Shown here piece after piece: positions 12,434 to 24,500 of a DNA stretch of 64,000 bases (positions are counted from its first letter, which is position 1; each line of letters begins with the position of its first letter). Position numbers and translations under genes: made by a program. The notes beneath the pieces were generated by a model that was given only the letters and a program-made list of their open reading frames with translations, had not been told where the DNA came from and did not search any database. The DNA is taken from positions 16,926,012 through 16,990,011 of the forward strand of contig NC_089319.1 of the NCBI RefSeq assembly GCF_036669915.1. Direction: 5' to 3'. The DNA comes from Pocillopora verrucosa (Eukaryota; Cnidaria; Anthozoa; Scleractinia; Pocilloporidae).

Positions 12434-15400
12434 AAAATCTACGAGAAGAAAAGGAATGTTAGCTCAGTCAGGATCGTGCACACACTTGGTGATTTGAGTC
12501 ATTTGGTTCATAAACAACTTTCATTTAACATTTTAAAAAGACTCCGGTTGATCAGCCCTCCTCGACGTGTTCGGATTTCAAAAGAATCCAAGTGATCCTT
12601 GGATAAAAGTGTTCAATAAGTCTTCATTAAAATTTGAAATTTATAGATTTTGTGGCTATAAGTGTGATTTCTGATTTGTGTGATAATTATGGAATGATTT
12701 TTCGTTCGGAAAAACTCGGTTTATAAAAGTGAAATGAAAACAAATTCAATGAGAAATTAAACATAAAAAGTCATCCTTTGTCGTCTCTTAATGACGTGAG
12801 GCGATGTAACCAAGCGAACGAAAAAAACTCTGACATTCACTGAACTCACTACGGTTCGAATCCTCACGATTTCACCAATGTATCTTGCATTTTACGTATA
12901 ATTTAAACGATCCCTTTTCTGTTCTGTTGTAACTTTTCAGCTCTCAGCAGAAGTTTGTTCGTAAAAGCTGTGTTTCAAGAACAAGGTCTTCAAATAACTA
13001 CCAGCTCATTATGAAAACAGGACCAGCCGCGTAGTGTTTGGAGAAAATTAGTTACCTCGACACCTAAAGGTCATTTGTGACTGGTACCATGACAAAATAT
13101 GTGTGGAGCGATCAACAGCCTTTTAATCGCGGAAGCAGTGTTCGAAAGTTTGCGAGATATACATGTACGAGTTAAAAATTCAAATTTAATATTTTTCATC
13201 ATAAATGTCTTTCAAAGAGACGAATAAAAGAAAATGGAAACTCATTAAAAAATACTGGAGCTCTTAGTTATAAAAGCTACCTCTCTCAGGTCATATAAAT
13301 CACCATTATATGTTATATTTACGGTAGTTTGATTTTTTTATAGGTTGAAGAAAAATGAATAAAACAGCGTCGCACATCGTTCTCTCGCACAAATAGTAAC
13401 GGCCTTTTAGTTTTCTTTAAATTCATGTTCAATTTTGACTGGACCAAAAAAAAGAAATTTAGTTGTATCATGTTACTGAGGATCATTATTTTCAAGGCTT
13501 TTTCCTCGCCCAAGGAGTGTAAATCTTGCAAGTCGCAGCATTTTCAAAAGAAGCAAAAGGCAGCAATGAAATAGTCGATATTATATATCGTCTGGTGTTG
13601 AAAGTAGGCTTTTGTTAATCTTAAAAATTTGAAAATTACAATTATTTGTGATTCGTCAAGTTTATCAATCTATGACCAGTTTGTTGGCACTCTTGTTTCT
13701 GATACCTCTTTACTTAGAATGAGTTATTTAGCTAAAAAGAACGAATAAAATATTTTAACCAAACATGGCGATAATCTATAAACGTTCGTGAATCAAACCT
13801 TTAAAAAACAGCCTTGATCAATTTCACAACTTTAACAAGCTAAGTCTTGTGCTCTGCGGCCAGTTACTGAAAGTTTTATGAAAGTTCATTTTGCTTGTGA
13901 TTTTTCGGTTTTTTTTTCAATCCTTTTTAAATTTTAACTTCCATTAAGAGCATAGATTTATCATTTTTTGTTGGTGAAATTGACATGAGCCTTCATATTT
14001 TGCCGAATTTTCGAAGCTTTGGGTAGTTTTCATCTTTATGTACACCCTGTCCCTATTGGTATTTTTTGAGATAGGGTGATTTTATTCTTTAAAGATGAGC
14101 GATAATTGGAATGAGAGACTCGACCGAAATTGTGGAAATCACGCATTCAATTCAGTTTGAATTTTTACCATTTATCAAATATTTTACCTAACATAAATTA
14201 ACCAGTTCGTAGTTGTTCACTTCTTTTGTGATTTTCGATGGATGCTGATTATTACGTATTTATGAGATGCCTTTGTTTCAAGTTTAGAAAGTACTCTCCA
14301 GCGATTACGGGGATGAAATCCTCGGTATTTCATGAGATACCTGGTTAAATTCGTAATGTTTAAGCAGAAATAATTAAAAACTTGATTTCGTTGAAAATTA
14401 ACGAAAGTCAATTGAAGCGCTAAAGAAAAATTATCATCGGTGAAATGAAAGTACTTGCCGGATCTCTGATTTCATTCCATGTCAGTCAATAAAGTAAACT
14501 TTCCGTTGAGTTATAAGCTTTTTGTAAAGGCTTTCATAATTTGTATCATCCACAGAATCACCACTGAAATTATTTAATAATCAACTTATCGACTGTGCTG
14601 ATGAACTACCTCGCGTCGTAAGAGAACAGACTTGTATCTTACCTTGTGAAACAACTCCCATATTTCTTTATCCTGTTTTCCCGTCAACACTTCTTAGCTT
14701 GAGACAAACAATATCCATTCCTTTGAAAATTACCTCATGTACAATTTTTTTCTTCCAAACGATGGTTAACCACACCATCTTGTAATGAAATAGCCCTGAA
14801 AATATAGCTGCGTTCAAGAAACGAAGCAAACCCGCGAGATTTAGTCGCTTCGCTAGTTTACAACTGCCAACAAGCGAGTTTTCCTAATTTGGATTGTGAT
14901 CAACAGGTTCTACCCGCTCGAAAAAACCCGCTAAATTATTGAAGCGCGCGAAAAATTTGACAAAGCCATTTGAAATTTACCAGAAAAAAACCCTTTGAAT
15001 TTACCACTCAACCGTGGAGACAACAGCAAAAGGGCGGCCTTCATCTGAGGACGAGGCAAGTTGGTTTGAAACGTGAACAGTCCTGTTGATGAGATAGCCT
15101 TCTTTGAATTTATATTATATCACCGTGGAGACAAAGGGGAGAGGTATCCTCAACCTAGGGGGACGAGGTCAATTTTTTGTGATTTTTATGGTAAAGGCAG
15201 TTATGAAAGTTAATCTCAAGGTTAAGGTGCTTCCTCCGTTTTGCTCTGCCAGCATACCTTTACATCCGCATGAAAATCATATAATTGGGGGAATGGGCTC
15301 GCGCACTGCACATTCCAATAACATGGTAGTGTTTTTTAATCCATGATCAAGTAAAGAGGTGTGACCAGTCTTAAGCACCTCGAACGAGCACGTGTGACGT

Positions 15401-17585
15401 ATATTTTTATTTTACAAGTTATCGCACTTTAAATATGGGAAATAATTTTAAAAAATTATTCGAAGGGAAAAAAAGATAAAGCTAAGAGCGTGCACTCGAG
15501 GATGCACATTACTGACCTTGAAAGGAACGACTCGTGGAACGTTTTGAGTCGATTGCCATTTAAATTGGCATGATTTTCCCACAAATTATAAATCAAAATT
15601 GTTCCATACGCTCGAGACTTCTACCTATCAGTTTTTTTTTCAAGTGTTACTTTAAAAATCTTGCTTGCAGCAAAGATATGCCGTGAACCGATGAAATGAC
15701 GTGCGTTATTAGTGCCAGTACAGGAATAATGGTATAAGTTTGGCCCGGCCATTTAATCTCCCTAAACAAGTTCGGTTACCCATCTTTTTATTATTTCTTT
15801 GAAACAGACATCGGCAAGGTAATTTTATGGAAAGTTTAAAAAATTGTTCGTAAACCTTTTTTTCTGAGGAATCACCATAATTTTTTAAAAGTTATAGGCT
15901 CCCTCCATACTGACAAAGTTTTACCGGTGACTTGTCAAGATCTTGGCTCAAGGAGATGCAGTCTTTTTATCTCTTCTTTTCTGCTGATGACTGATCATGT
16001 TTTACAATCACATGATCCTTATCAAGATAAGTTTTATTCATGCCATCCTCATCGATGACATTTTTTTTTAAGACTGTGCTTCTAAAATGGAAAGTAGGCT
16101 GTGAGTTTTAAGGAATTTTAACGTGCGCAACCATGAGTGTGCTTTTAAAAGGATTTACTGCAAAAGATATTAATTTAATCTTGAGGAGTCAGTCTTTCAG
16201 ACGCATTTAAATTGAGTGTAATGTCCCATTACGTAATCTGAAATTATTGAGAACTGAATCGGTTATTTTTATCGTTTTAATGTGGCTCTTGCGATCATGA
16301 GGTTCTCTTGTGAGGTACTCGTAACCCTACTTTAGACCGGGTTTGGTTCGAGAAAACCTACCGTAGGGATTCGATTTAGCGTCCGGATCGCTTATTTCCT
16401 CATGGTTCCGCTAGGGACGACGCTCACGTTTCGACACAAAGGCGCTTATTGGGAACAGGTCGTTTATTATTTTTTGAGAAATAGCAGACACTATGCAAAT
16501 TTAATTTTCTTGTTTATTTAAACAGAAACCGTAGCATAAACGTGTAAACTGAACAAAAAATATACAGTGAATAATTGCATACTAAAGTCTGTAGGGGGAA
16601 TGTACTCTAGCACTGCTATCACTGACACAGACTAGGGGTGTCTATGGAAATAAAGGCTCTTAATTGAATGAGGGTGCTTATAACCTTATTAAACAAAACA
16701 ATCTAGATAGAAGGCGCTTTAAACCAGAAGAGCGAGCGCTTATTGGAAAAAGGGCGCCTAGACAAATTATTACCATAAGCTTCTCTTCGCATTAAAACGC
16801 AGAAATGATCTCTCATGGTGCGCAATCAATTAAAAATATCAAAATAAACTGATGGAGGAAAAGCGTTTAATCATTAGCTCTGTTGTTTTGTAAAGATTTT
16901 TAATCAGTCCTAACATCTCAGCTCTGTCGTTTATGATTAGTTTATTGTACAGTTCTTCCAACAATGTGTCCGCCTTGCTCCACCTTCATATGTTTGTGTC
17001 GCAAATTTAGAGAGTGCGAGGGCTCGTTTAAAATTAATGTTATTCTGTAATTCAACATATTTTCATAGTTTTTATGCTACAGACTTTATATTTTAGAAAA
17101 TGAGAAAACGTAAAACTGAGAGAACAAATAAACTGCTGTAATATTGATCTAGAAAATACATGCGAACAAAGTACGTTTTTAACTAAACTCGAAAAGTATC
17201 AATTTGATAACGTGATCTTAACAAATAAAACGATCAACGATTTTCATAACCCTAACAAGCACAAGTGACAGGTTTTTTAAAAAGCATTTTGATGTATTTC
17301 ACATTTAAACCGGAACTATGGAAATTAAACGGCCGATGCGATGAAGGACATTTGAAATTTTGGAAATCATGAATTAAAAAACCAAAATAAAAAAAGAAGC
17401 TAATGAGTACATGTTAGAAAAGAAACCTGTCTTTAAAATAAGAACAACTCGGTAAATCTGTCAGAAATCATTATGCAATAGGCAAGTATACTTTGCTACG
17501 TAGTTAAACGGGAAGTCCCCCTTAACGTGATGAGATGTACAATTGTGATATTTTTTTTTTTTGTAAATAGGAGGTTTCCTTGCAG
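12434..17585. other. Intergenic stretch, 5' flank of the sulfatase gene; degenerate repeat near 16.4-16.8 kb
   Basis: No exon chain was found. Between about 16,435 and 16,760 a motif close to GGCGCTTATTGG recurs several times in direct orientation (16,440, 16,665, 16,705, 16,735, 16,760). This suggests a decayed tandem or interspersed repeat. The remainder is AT-rich without recognisable content. Confidence 0.4.
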
Positions 17586-18179
17586 TTATATCGGCGGTAA
17601 ATAGATAATTTCGCCGTCCTTTTTCCGGCGGGATAAAGGAACGTATACATTTTCTTGCCGACTCGATGGTTCAACTGGAGATAGACTTGGTAGGGAAAAG
17701 CGTGTGTAAGTTCTTTTAAACTCCTCAGATCTCCTTCGGCTCGCTAATACTTCACTCAGTCGCCGACGGAACTGTTTGTTTGTGACTCCCGTTACTTGGG
17801 AGCGTGTGGTTCTCTTGCCTGCCGGTAGCTCCTTATAAGCAGCTTGCTGCACGTCGAAGATGCGTCGAATTTCACGCTCAAATTCGCGATGTAACAAGTC
17901 CTTGGTTTTTTCCAGGCTCGAGTCAAGAGAGCAGTTCATTGTCTTGGCATAACGGACAGCGTTAACAATCTTCTTATGAGGACTTGTTGACAAAATCGAC
18001 TCCTCCCGTTTCATTCGCTCGTCCATCGCCTCCAACAGAGAATTATGATCAAATTCTCCGTGTTTACTCTTAGCAGTGCATAACAACGAATTTATTTCTG
18101 AAGTCGAATGTCCACGTAGCGAACTGCCTTCGCCTTTCAAAGATTCCGGATCACACTTAATAAACTTGACAGCTTTCAT
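17586..18179 (-). CDS. Unrecognised intronless ORF, 197 residues
   Basis: The ORF runs from ATG 18179-18177 to the stop at 17586. An in-frame TAA lies ten codons upstream, so the start is well fixed. The protein is highly charged and basic overall, with a helical, Lys/Glu/Arg-rich middle (about residues 55-150, including HREFEREIRRIFDVQQAAY) and a conserved-looking C-terminal tail ending DGEIIYLPPI. There is no signal peptide, membrane segment or known catalytic motif. Codon use is balanced and less AT-rich than the flanks, which supports real coding. Nearest neighbours are KY1 downstream in coordinate and the sulfatase, both on the same strand but kilobases away. Function unknown; it could be a lineage-specific nuclear or cytoskeletal protein. 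Confidence 0.6.
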   Translation of the reverse strand: MKAVKFIKCDPESLKGEGSSLRGHSTSEINSLLCTAKSKHGEFDHNSLLEAMDERMKREESILSTSPHKKIVNAVRYAKTMNCSLDSSLEKTKDLLHREFEREIRRIFDVQQAAYKELPAGKRTTRSQVTGVTNKQFRRRLSEVLASRRRSEEFKRTYTRFSLPSLSPVEPSSRQENVYVPLSRRKKDGEIIYLPPI

Positions 18180-20380
18180 TCGCAAGACAGTCAAAAAGTA
18201 GCTTTAAAGGGTTCCATGTCAGAGCCACAATTGAAGATCCTTAGCTGTACTTAAAATTTTTCACCGCCCTCTAAACTTTTTCCTCCAGTTTTGTACGACT
18301 AAGGCGCTTAAAACTTTCAATTTAAGGAAGTAATTAACTCGTCCATCTGCTCATCTAACAAAGAAAACTGATAGCGGATTGGTTTCCTTTTTATTGAAAA
18401 TTAAAAAATATATTTTCTATTATGACTTTTCATCAGCATTTGCATAAAACGCAAGGTGTTCAAACTAAACCTACTTCCACAAATTGTGACAAATTTTGTG
18501 CGCGTTTTTATTCAACACTGTAGCTGTTAACACTAAAAACACCATTAATTATTTTCCTCTTTAGCAGTAACACTTAACCTAGCTGTTCAGTTTGTCTTTC
18601 GATTCGTTAAGTCACTTCGACAGAGCGAAAACTTAAGTTTCCACTGCACAAAAAGATCGTTATCTTTTTTCATGAAAATAAAACTTGTAAAAGCCGACAT
18701 CTAAGCGGTAATTTCTGTATAAATCTCCTAAAGACAGGCCAGGATCCTGATTAACTTTTAGCAACTGTCAGCCGCGGACGTAATAATGGAGATAGCCAAA
18801 GTAAAAATGGAAAAGAAAGAGATAATTCAACAAGTCTATGTAAAGTTGGCGTTGGAACGTGTATCTGGCAAAAATAAAATAAAATAAGTTAACGTTTACC
18901 TCTTAAAGAACGAGCTAATTATCATAAACAATTTAAAAAAAAGTAATTTAGTCCTCTGCAAGAAAAATTTAATTTGGAATGGTGTTTTGTCTGTTTGGCT
19001 GTTTTCAGAATATTTATCAGCTGTTTTGAAGTGTGGGTTGTAATTTACATCTTGTTTAATCTCCTTCAGGGTTTCTTTACCGATCGAACCCCATATTGCC
19101 TTTAAATGCAGTATGAGTAAAAATATACTTCGCTGGTTAATGGAACAATGACGCAGTGAGACATTAGTCTCTTGCATAACATAGCGGGATTATCTACTAA
19201 TGACCAACAGTTTAGAGTCCACAAAAAACAGCTGTTGACTTTACCCTACCGGATACTTGCGTCCGACTACGAACAGTTCCGAACGATTTCGGACAATATC
19301 GTCCGTCTTCCGGAACGGCTGCGCTCGATTCCGGTTTCTAGCGTCCGTCTTCGGGCGGTTCCGTCGGATTTGTCTAACAGTTCCACGACTAGGCTCACTA
19401 TTCAAAAGGCATATCTCGGATTTTTCACGGGGGAGAGGGGGGGAGGGCACCTACATCGCAGCTCTACCTGGGGCATTTACGGACTCGTTGGCACGCAGCA
19501 GGAAGGACATCCACCACTAAAAAATGTTTATGCCTGGTGTATTTCTTCGGTTTTATGCATTGTCACTCCATAATTTACAACGTCTGTACAGGAGAAAATC
19601 AACTATTGGTATTCTCTTCATCTGTATGATGTTAACAAAAATGATTAACAAGGTAAGAAATTTTCTCGCAAATGGGGGTATTGACAAGCATTTCAGACCC
19701 CCCCCCCCCAAGCTATTGTCTTCCACTTATTTTGCCACAACGGGTTTTGGTTTGGTTTTTTACACATATCACGATACTGATAGGAATTTCTACTCTCTTG
19801 TAATGTAACTTTTAATGGGCTGTAACCTCGCGCCTCTGGTAATTAATTACTATTACGCCTCCGTAATAGTACGATCTACAGCTTGCTACTCTCTTGAAAT
19901 CAAATCGAAAGCCCTACCACTCCTTTTCCTATAAAACCAGTTCCCTCGTAAAAGATGTAACGGCTTTGAAATTTATCTTTTATGTTTTTTTTTATTCTGG
20001 TTTAAACGCCGCACAAGGTAAATTGTGCATGAGCAATAGTTTTTATCAAGGACCATGAAATAAACGAAAATAGTTGAATGAAAACTCGATTGGAATAAGT
20101 GCTTATATCACACGTTTTATATACATAAAAGTAAAAGAAACCTTCTCCCCTTCCTAAACAAAGATGTTAATTCTTACAGGCTGTCCAAACATCCAAGAGC
20201 CTATGGCGTATGCAATGCAAGGAAAATTTAAACAATCTGGCATAAGAATTACAGTAACAACTGGGGAGAGAATCTCCTGAAGATACAGCGAATAAATTCG
20301 AATTTTCAGCAATACATTAATTAGATGAAAGGATTATTAAAACCTATGTGCTTCTGATGTTTTTCCTTCTTGAAATGACA
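18180..20380. other. Intergenic, with a CpG-rich patch and a poly-C run
   Basis: 19,255-19,390 is unusually CpG-rich, with many TTCCG/CGGAA-like pentamers in both orientations. A run of 12 C lies at 19,698-19,709. No supported gene; 20,381 upward is the KY1 3' end. Confidence 0.4.
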
Positions 20381-22801
20381 TCATTTCTTGAATAACAATT
20401 TGTATGTACAAAGATACACTTGCTTTGTGCTCTCGATCAATGGATTTTTTCCGAACATATTCAGTTTATATTTCCCAGCTTTAGGAAGCTCACATGTTAT
20501 GACAGCCATCTTGTCAGCGGTTTCCACTGGACAAGAGTTGCCAATCTGCTTGTCATTTGCATCAAACAGCCACGACGTAATGGAAATACCGTGAGGATTA
20601 GAAAATGTGACTTTCACAATACTTTCACTTGAAGTAATGTTCTCCAACTGATCTACCAGCTTCAGTCCCCACTCCTTAAACTCGTCCTTCAGGTAGGGGA
20701 AGCCTGGGTTTGAGCTTGCTGCTTGATCAGACTTGATCATGAATGTTGCTAAATATTCACTGTCTTTGCTCTCGGGTTTTTTACCAAACACATTCAGTTT
20801 ATAAACACCAGCTTCAGGCGCATGAGCAAGAATTGTTTCAACATACTCCGCTGTGTTACTGAAGCACAAATTGTGGTCAAGATGTTGTTTTTCCTTCATT
20901 AAACGACCAAAAACTGATACATTCTCCGGGGTCTTCAGCTTAACGGAAGCTCGTCCATCCGGGGCATAAATATTGTGCTGGGGCTCTTTGAGTTCCAAGC
21001 CCCACGAGACAAAGCTGTCCGACAATCGCGGAAAGCCTGGTACAGGCTCTACACCAGCGAGTGCATTTATGTAGTAGGTACACACAAACGTATCTGATTT
21101 TCCCTCGCCATAATACTTGGCAAACACTTTCAAAGTGTACTCCCCAGCAAGTGGGCAATGCACCATCACTCGAAAGCCACTCTCTGTCCTCTCTGAGTAG
21201 CAAAATGAAAATTCACCGAAGTCTTTTTTTAGTCTCTTTTCGTCTCCCACAAGATCAAGCCGACCCACGATGTGCGAAATTTGAATGTTAAAGTTCTGTA
21301 ATGAGATGTAGGCCTTTCCATCGTCGGATACAGTGTTCTCTAATGGATGATCAAGACTGAATCCTGCTTCATAAAACTCACTTCCCAATTGTGGGAATCC
21401 GCCTCGATTTTTCTTAACTCCTCTTTTGGCCTGGATAATGTACTCTATTCCACCATGCCATCTAGTATGGATCAGCTCGTCCCTTACGTACAAATTCAGC
21501 TTGTATTTTCCTGGGGCAGGGAACTGTGCTTTGAGCTTCACTTGGTTCACCCCGCAGGGCAGAATCTGTGTCCATCTTCTTCCTTCGTATTCTCTTCCTG
21601 AGAAGTCCTTCAGATCACCTCGTAGCATCTTCAACGATGGAGTGTAGAACATCATTTCGATGTGATCTGCATCAGCAATATCATACATGCTTTCCTTGTG
21701 ACTGAGAATTTCCACTCCCATTTGGTGAATTCTTCCAGAAGGCACAACCAACTTCTCAAACTCTTCCTTACTGATGGGTTTCTCAAGGAGCTGCCATTGT
21801 TCGTCCGATGGGTAGTGGCTGTAAATTGCATACTCGGGGTCCATCAGGAACATGGACACGTTTGGGCTGCGATGGAACATCAAATCAGCTCCTAGGTAAC
21901 CAGCACCCCACGTGGGGTCACAAATGAACCACTCACCGTTGACTAGGACGCCATTCCACGCATGATTTGTCTCTTTAATCTGCTGGCCGGGCTCGAAGCC
22001 ATAACCCTTGGCGTAGCCATTTATGGTATGCACCTGAAGATCTGCAGCTTTACCAAGTGCGTCGAAAAGATTCGCATAACCAGCGCACACTGCTGTTCTA
22101 TGGCGTAGCACGCTTTCGGCATCGCCACTCTTTCTCTCCGTCCTTCCAAAGAAGCCATCCGCATCGTAGGCGACATTGAAACTCAGCCAGCGGAAAATCG
22201 CGTAAGCTTTGTTCCTGTCTCCCTCCCATCGACTTGTCAGGTAGGTGCTCAGTTTTTCGACGCTCTCAGTTTGTTCCACTGGTGTCGCGAACACGTGTGC
22301 GTCGATCTGCTTCTCGATTCCCGAGCGCTGTTTAAATTTTTCTAGTCGAATCCTTGCAAGAAACCGTCGAATGTTCGTTTGAATAAAAGCGATCGTTTCC
22401 AAAGAAATATTCGTTGCTGTAATGATATTTTCAGCATTTTTGTGATGAAATACCACCGACGGTCGAGCAAACAGGCCATGCCTCGGTGCACAAGTAAAAT
22501 AACGAACTCCATCGAAGAATCCATCGTTCCCCTGTGGATGTGGATGGTCTAACTCGATTCCTATCCACTCACCGCCACTTGGGCCGCTTAGATAACCGAC
22601 AAACTTGACAGCACCCGTGTATCCAGAAACATGCACTCGATAGCCGATGGAAAATTGATTTTCACCTCTCTCAATGAGGCTGGTGTCAGGAGCTTTATCC
22701 TCGGGTGCAGTCGGTTTTGATTCAAAGTTGTCGTTCGTATTCTGACTGTGATTTGTTGTCTCGACGGCTGTTTGGACCGATTTTGATGTTCCACATCCCA
22801 T
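20381..22801 (-). CDS. KY1: CAP-Gly / IQ / transglutaminase-like (kyphoscoliosis-type) protein, 806 residues
   Basis: A single uninterrupted coding exon from ATG 22801-22799. It starts MGCGTSKS, a Gly2/Cys3 motif typical of myristoylated and palmitoylated membrane-peripheral proteins. A CAP-Gly-like domain spans about 51-118 (GEWIGIELD, DGVRYF, HGLFARP); the usual GKNDG appears as QGNDG. An IQ-type helix spans about 136-156 (IQTNIRRFLARIR). The transglutaminase-like core spans about 200-300, with Cys239 (AVCAGY), His280 (TNHAWNG) and Asp295 (CDPTWGAGY) as a complete triad. About four beta-sandwich repeats of roughly 100 residues follow, each ending in a motif like GKYKLN(L/M). Vertebrate KY and invertebrate hillarin share the core and C-terminal region; the CAP-Gly and acylation motif suggest tethering of membrane to microtubules. 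Peptidase activity is inferred only. A non-coding 5' exon probably lies at about 23,318. Confidence 0.9.
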   Translation of the reverse strand: MGCGTSKSVQTAVETTNHSQNTNDNFESKPTAPEDKAPDTSLIERGENQFSIGYRVHVSGYTGAVKFVGYLSGPSGGEWIGIELDHPHPQGNDGFFDGVRYFTCAPRHGLFARPSVVFHHKNAENIITATNISLETIAFIQTNIRRFLARIRLEKFKQRSGIEKQIDAHVFATPVEQTESVEKLSTYLTSRWEGDRNKAYAIFRWLSFNVAYDADGFFGRTERKSGDAESVLRHRTAVCAGYANLFDALGKAADLQVHTINGYAKGYGFEPGQQIKETNHAWNGVLVNGEWFICDPTWGAGYLGADLMFHRSPNVSMFLMDPEYAIYSHYPSDEQWQLLEKPISKEEFEKLVVPSGRIHQMGVEILSHKESMYDIADADHIEMMFYTPSLKMLRGDLKDFSGREYEGRRWTQILPCGVNQVKLKAQFPAPGKYKLNLYVRDELIHTRWHGGIEYIIQAKRGVKKNRGGFPQLGSEFYEAGFSLDHPLENTVSDDGKAYISLQNFNIQISHIVGRLDLVGDEKRLKKDFGEFSFCYSERTESGFRVMVHCPLAGEYTLKVFAKYYGEGKSDTFVCTYYINALAGVEPVPGFPRLSDSFVSWGLELKEPQHNIYAPDGRASVKLKTPENVSVFGRLMKEKQHLDHNLCFSNTAEYVETILAHAPEAGVYKLNVFGKKPESKDSEYLATFMIKSDQAASSNPGFPYLKDEFKEWGLKLVDQLENITSSESIVKVTFSNPHGISITSWLFDANDKQIGNSCPVETADKMAVITCELPKAGKYKLNMFGKNPLIESTKQVYLCTYKLLFKK

Positions 22802-23460
22802 TGTCGGCTGAAAGAAACAAATAGCTACTGTCCAGTGTCGTCGCTTGTTTAGTGTAGCGTGAGAGAACTACTGCGCCACAACAATCTCTGCTTGTGTCTG
22901 AACAAAGGAACGTTGCTAATGGCAACATATAATAAGCAAATTGATCAGTCATGGATGATCAATGAAAGAGCACCAGTGAGGTTAAATGATGTAAATGGCA
23001 GCCGCGAAGCACAAAGAGCACTAAAAAAGCTTAATTTTCTAAGTTTAACCTTGTATTGACATATAGCTATGATGGCCATCTGCAATAATAACAACATCTG
23101 CTTCAAACGCGAGAAAGCCGAAATGGGCAGATCATCTTCATCAGATCTAAATACAGGAATGGCTCCGACCTGTGATTGGATGATAAAAATTGTAAAAATT
23201 AATAACTTATATCTTAACTCCTTGCTCGTGAGTATGGTTAACCGCGCGTCTCGAAGCGGAATAATGAAATGTCAATGTGAAATCACCGATGAGTCACACA
23301 AGAAATGGCTACTTACATAATGAAGAAAAGGCAGAGTCTAGCTTGTTCAGCGACGTCGTTCAGCGATATTCCGGCGATGAAAAAGGCATCCGCTGAGAAG
23401 CTCCGCTGAAAAAACTTATTTAGTCAGTTTAGGCGGACGACCAGAGACTGGAGCGTTTCG
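22802..23460 (-). promoter_or_regulatory. KY1 5' flank: likely 5' UTR intron and first exon
   Basis: Just upstream of the KY1 ATG is a clean acceptor (TTTCTTTCAG at 22817-22808), and a strong donor (TTAT|GTAAGT) lies at 23,317/23,316. This suggests a non-coding first exon reaching to about 23,460, spliced across a 0.5-kb intron. The same flank is copied beside the two KY1-like fragments at 43.4-43.7 and 53.8-54.1 kb, and the first-exon part is copied in inverted orientation at 31,565-31,755. Transcription start not determined. Confidence 0.5.
23255..23460 (+). repeat. Inverted duplicate pair of the KY1 first-exon region (copy 1)
   Basis: The sequence around CGATATTCCGGCGATGAAAA and GCGGACGACCAGAGACTGG here matches the reverse complement of 31,565-31,755. 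The two copies flank the transposon-like element and the PHD remnant. Confidence 0.6.
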
Positions 23461-23809
23461 TGTATTTCACCGCAGGCAGGAATGGCTCCAACTCATACGT
23501 ATATTAATTTTTTTTTCGTTCTGGCTAAATAATTTATTCACTGAGATAAAAAACTGAAAGAGTGATTTATTAGGTTCTTCTTATGTTGAAGTCTACAGTG
23601 CTTGCAAATGAAGCCCTCTTTTATTACTACAGGGCCATGTAGTTTCTAAGTTTTAAAATAATGCAGCAACTGCATCTCACGTTTGGAAAATCACGCAATG
23701 TTGCGTGACGCTGCGACCGATGTTTTTAATTTACAGTATGCTCTCCTGGAGAAATATGGCTTGGCCACTATCGAGAGAGTTTTTTTTCGTGGGAAATTGA
23801 TTTTCTAGG

Positions 23810-24068
23810 TTATTGTTCACATGAAGGACAAATCCATTCATCGGGGTCTTCATCTGTTTTTGCACAACACCTAAAGGAAGAAAGTCGCGGATTAATTTTG
23901 CTTGGTAATTTCTAACAACTCCACTAGACCTAAAAAAGGAAGAAGACGAAACAAACCAAAAAAACGTCTTACCAGTCAAACCAGTGGCAGTAGTTCTCGC
24001 ACTGAATCATGTCGTAGTACCTTGACTGTTTGCAGTGATGGTACAACCAGTCTTCGAACAGTTTTCGG
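23810..24068 (-). pseudogene. C-terminal remnant of a PHD-finger protein
   Basis: Two exons join in phase: 24068-23973 (acceptor TTGTTATAG, donor TG|GTAAGA) and 23870-23810 (acceptor CTTCCTTTAG, stop TAA 23812-23810). The joined frame reads as the end of a PHD zinc finger: CENYCHWFDW, CCAKTDEDPDEW and then ICPSCEQ at the C-terminus. No upstream exon was found in the 190 bp before the transposon-like element at 24,261 or beyond its far end, so the gene is probably a fragment. PHD fingers read histone H3 tails, but in cnidarian genomes such C-terminal fingers also occur in transposon proteins, which fits the setting. Confidence 0.5.
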
Positions 24069-24274
24069 CTATAACAAGAAAGAGTAAAATGATTTTATAA
24101 AACTTGTTCTAAAATTAATGAAGGCTGTTCATCATATGACGCTGTATTGGAACGAGTATATCTCCTTTGCTATTGTATCACACTACCGTTTTAGACAGGG
24201 TATTTATACCACTTAAATTTAAGAAAGAATGAGTAGAACATAAATCACATTTTCAGTAAACACAGGACGAATGC

Positions 24275-24500
24275 TCTTATTTCAGTGCCTTTAGGCAAAA
24301 CGGAAGGCATCCCTAAAGGTTGACTTAAGCTTTAGGCGTCTTTAATTGTAAACCGAAATATTCAAAAGCTAACAGTTACCTTTCATGAATCTTTAATTGA
24401 ACATAAGGTGAACTTTAATAACGTAAATCTTTTAGCATCCTTTAAGTGGTCTCTTTTTTGGCACAAAAGGAGGTTTTTAATTAATATACATTTAGTTAAC
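24275..24500. repeat. Left subterminal CTTTAA-type repeats
   Basis: Repeated short motifs such as CCTTTAGG, CCTAAAGG, TCTTTAATTG, CCTTTAAG and CCTTTGAGG occur at roughly 20-40 bp spacing. The mirror set lies at the other end of the element. Confidence 0.55.

Noticed and set aside
12830-12880. GGTTCGAATCC B-box-like sequence
   Set aside because: There is no A-box at a proper distance and no pairing acceptor stem, so no tRNA is called.
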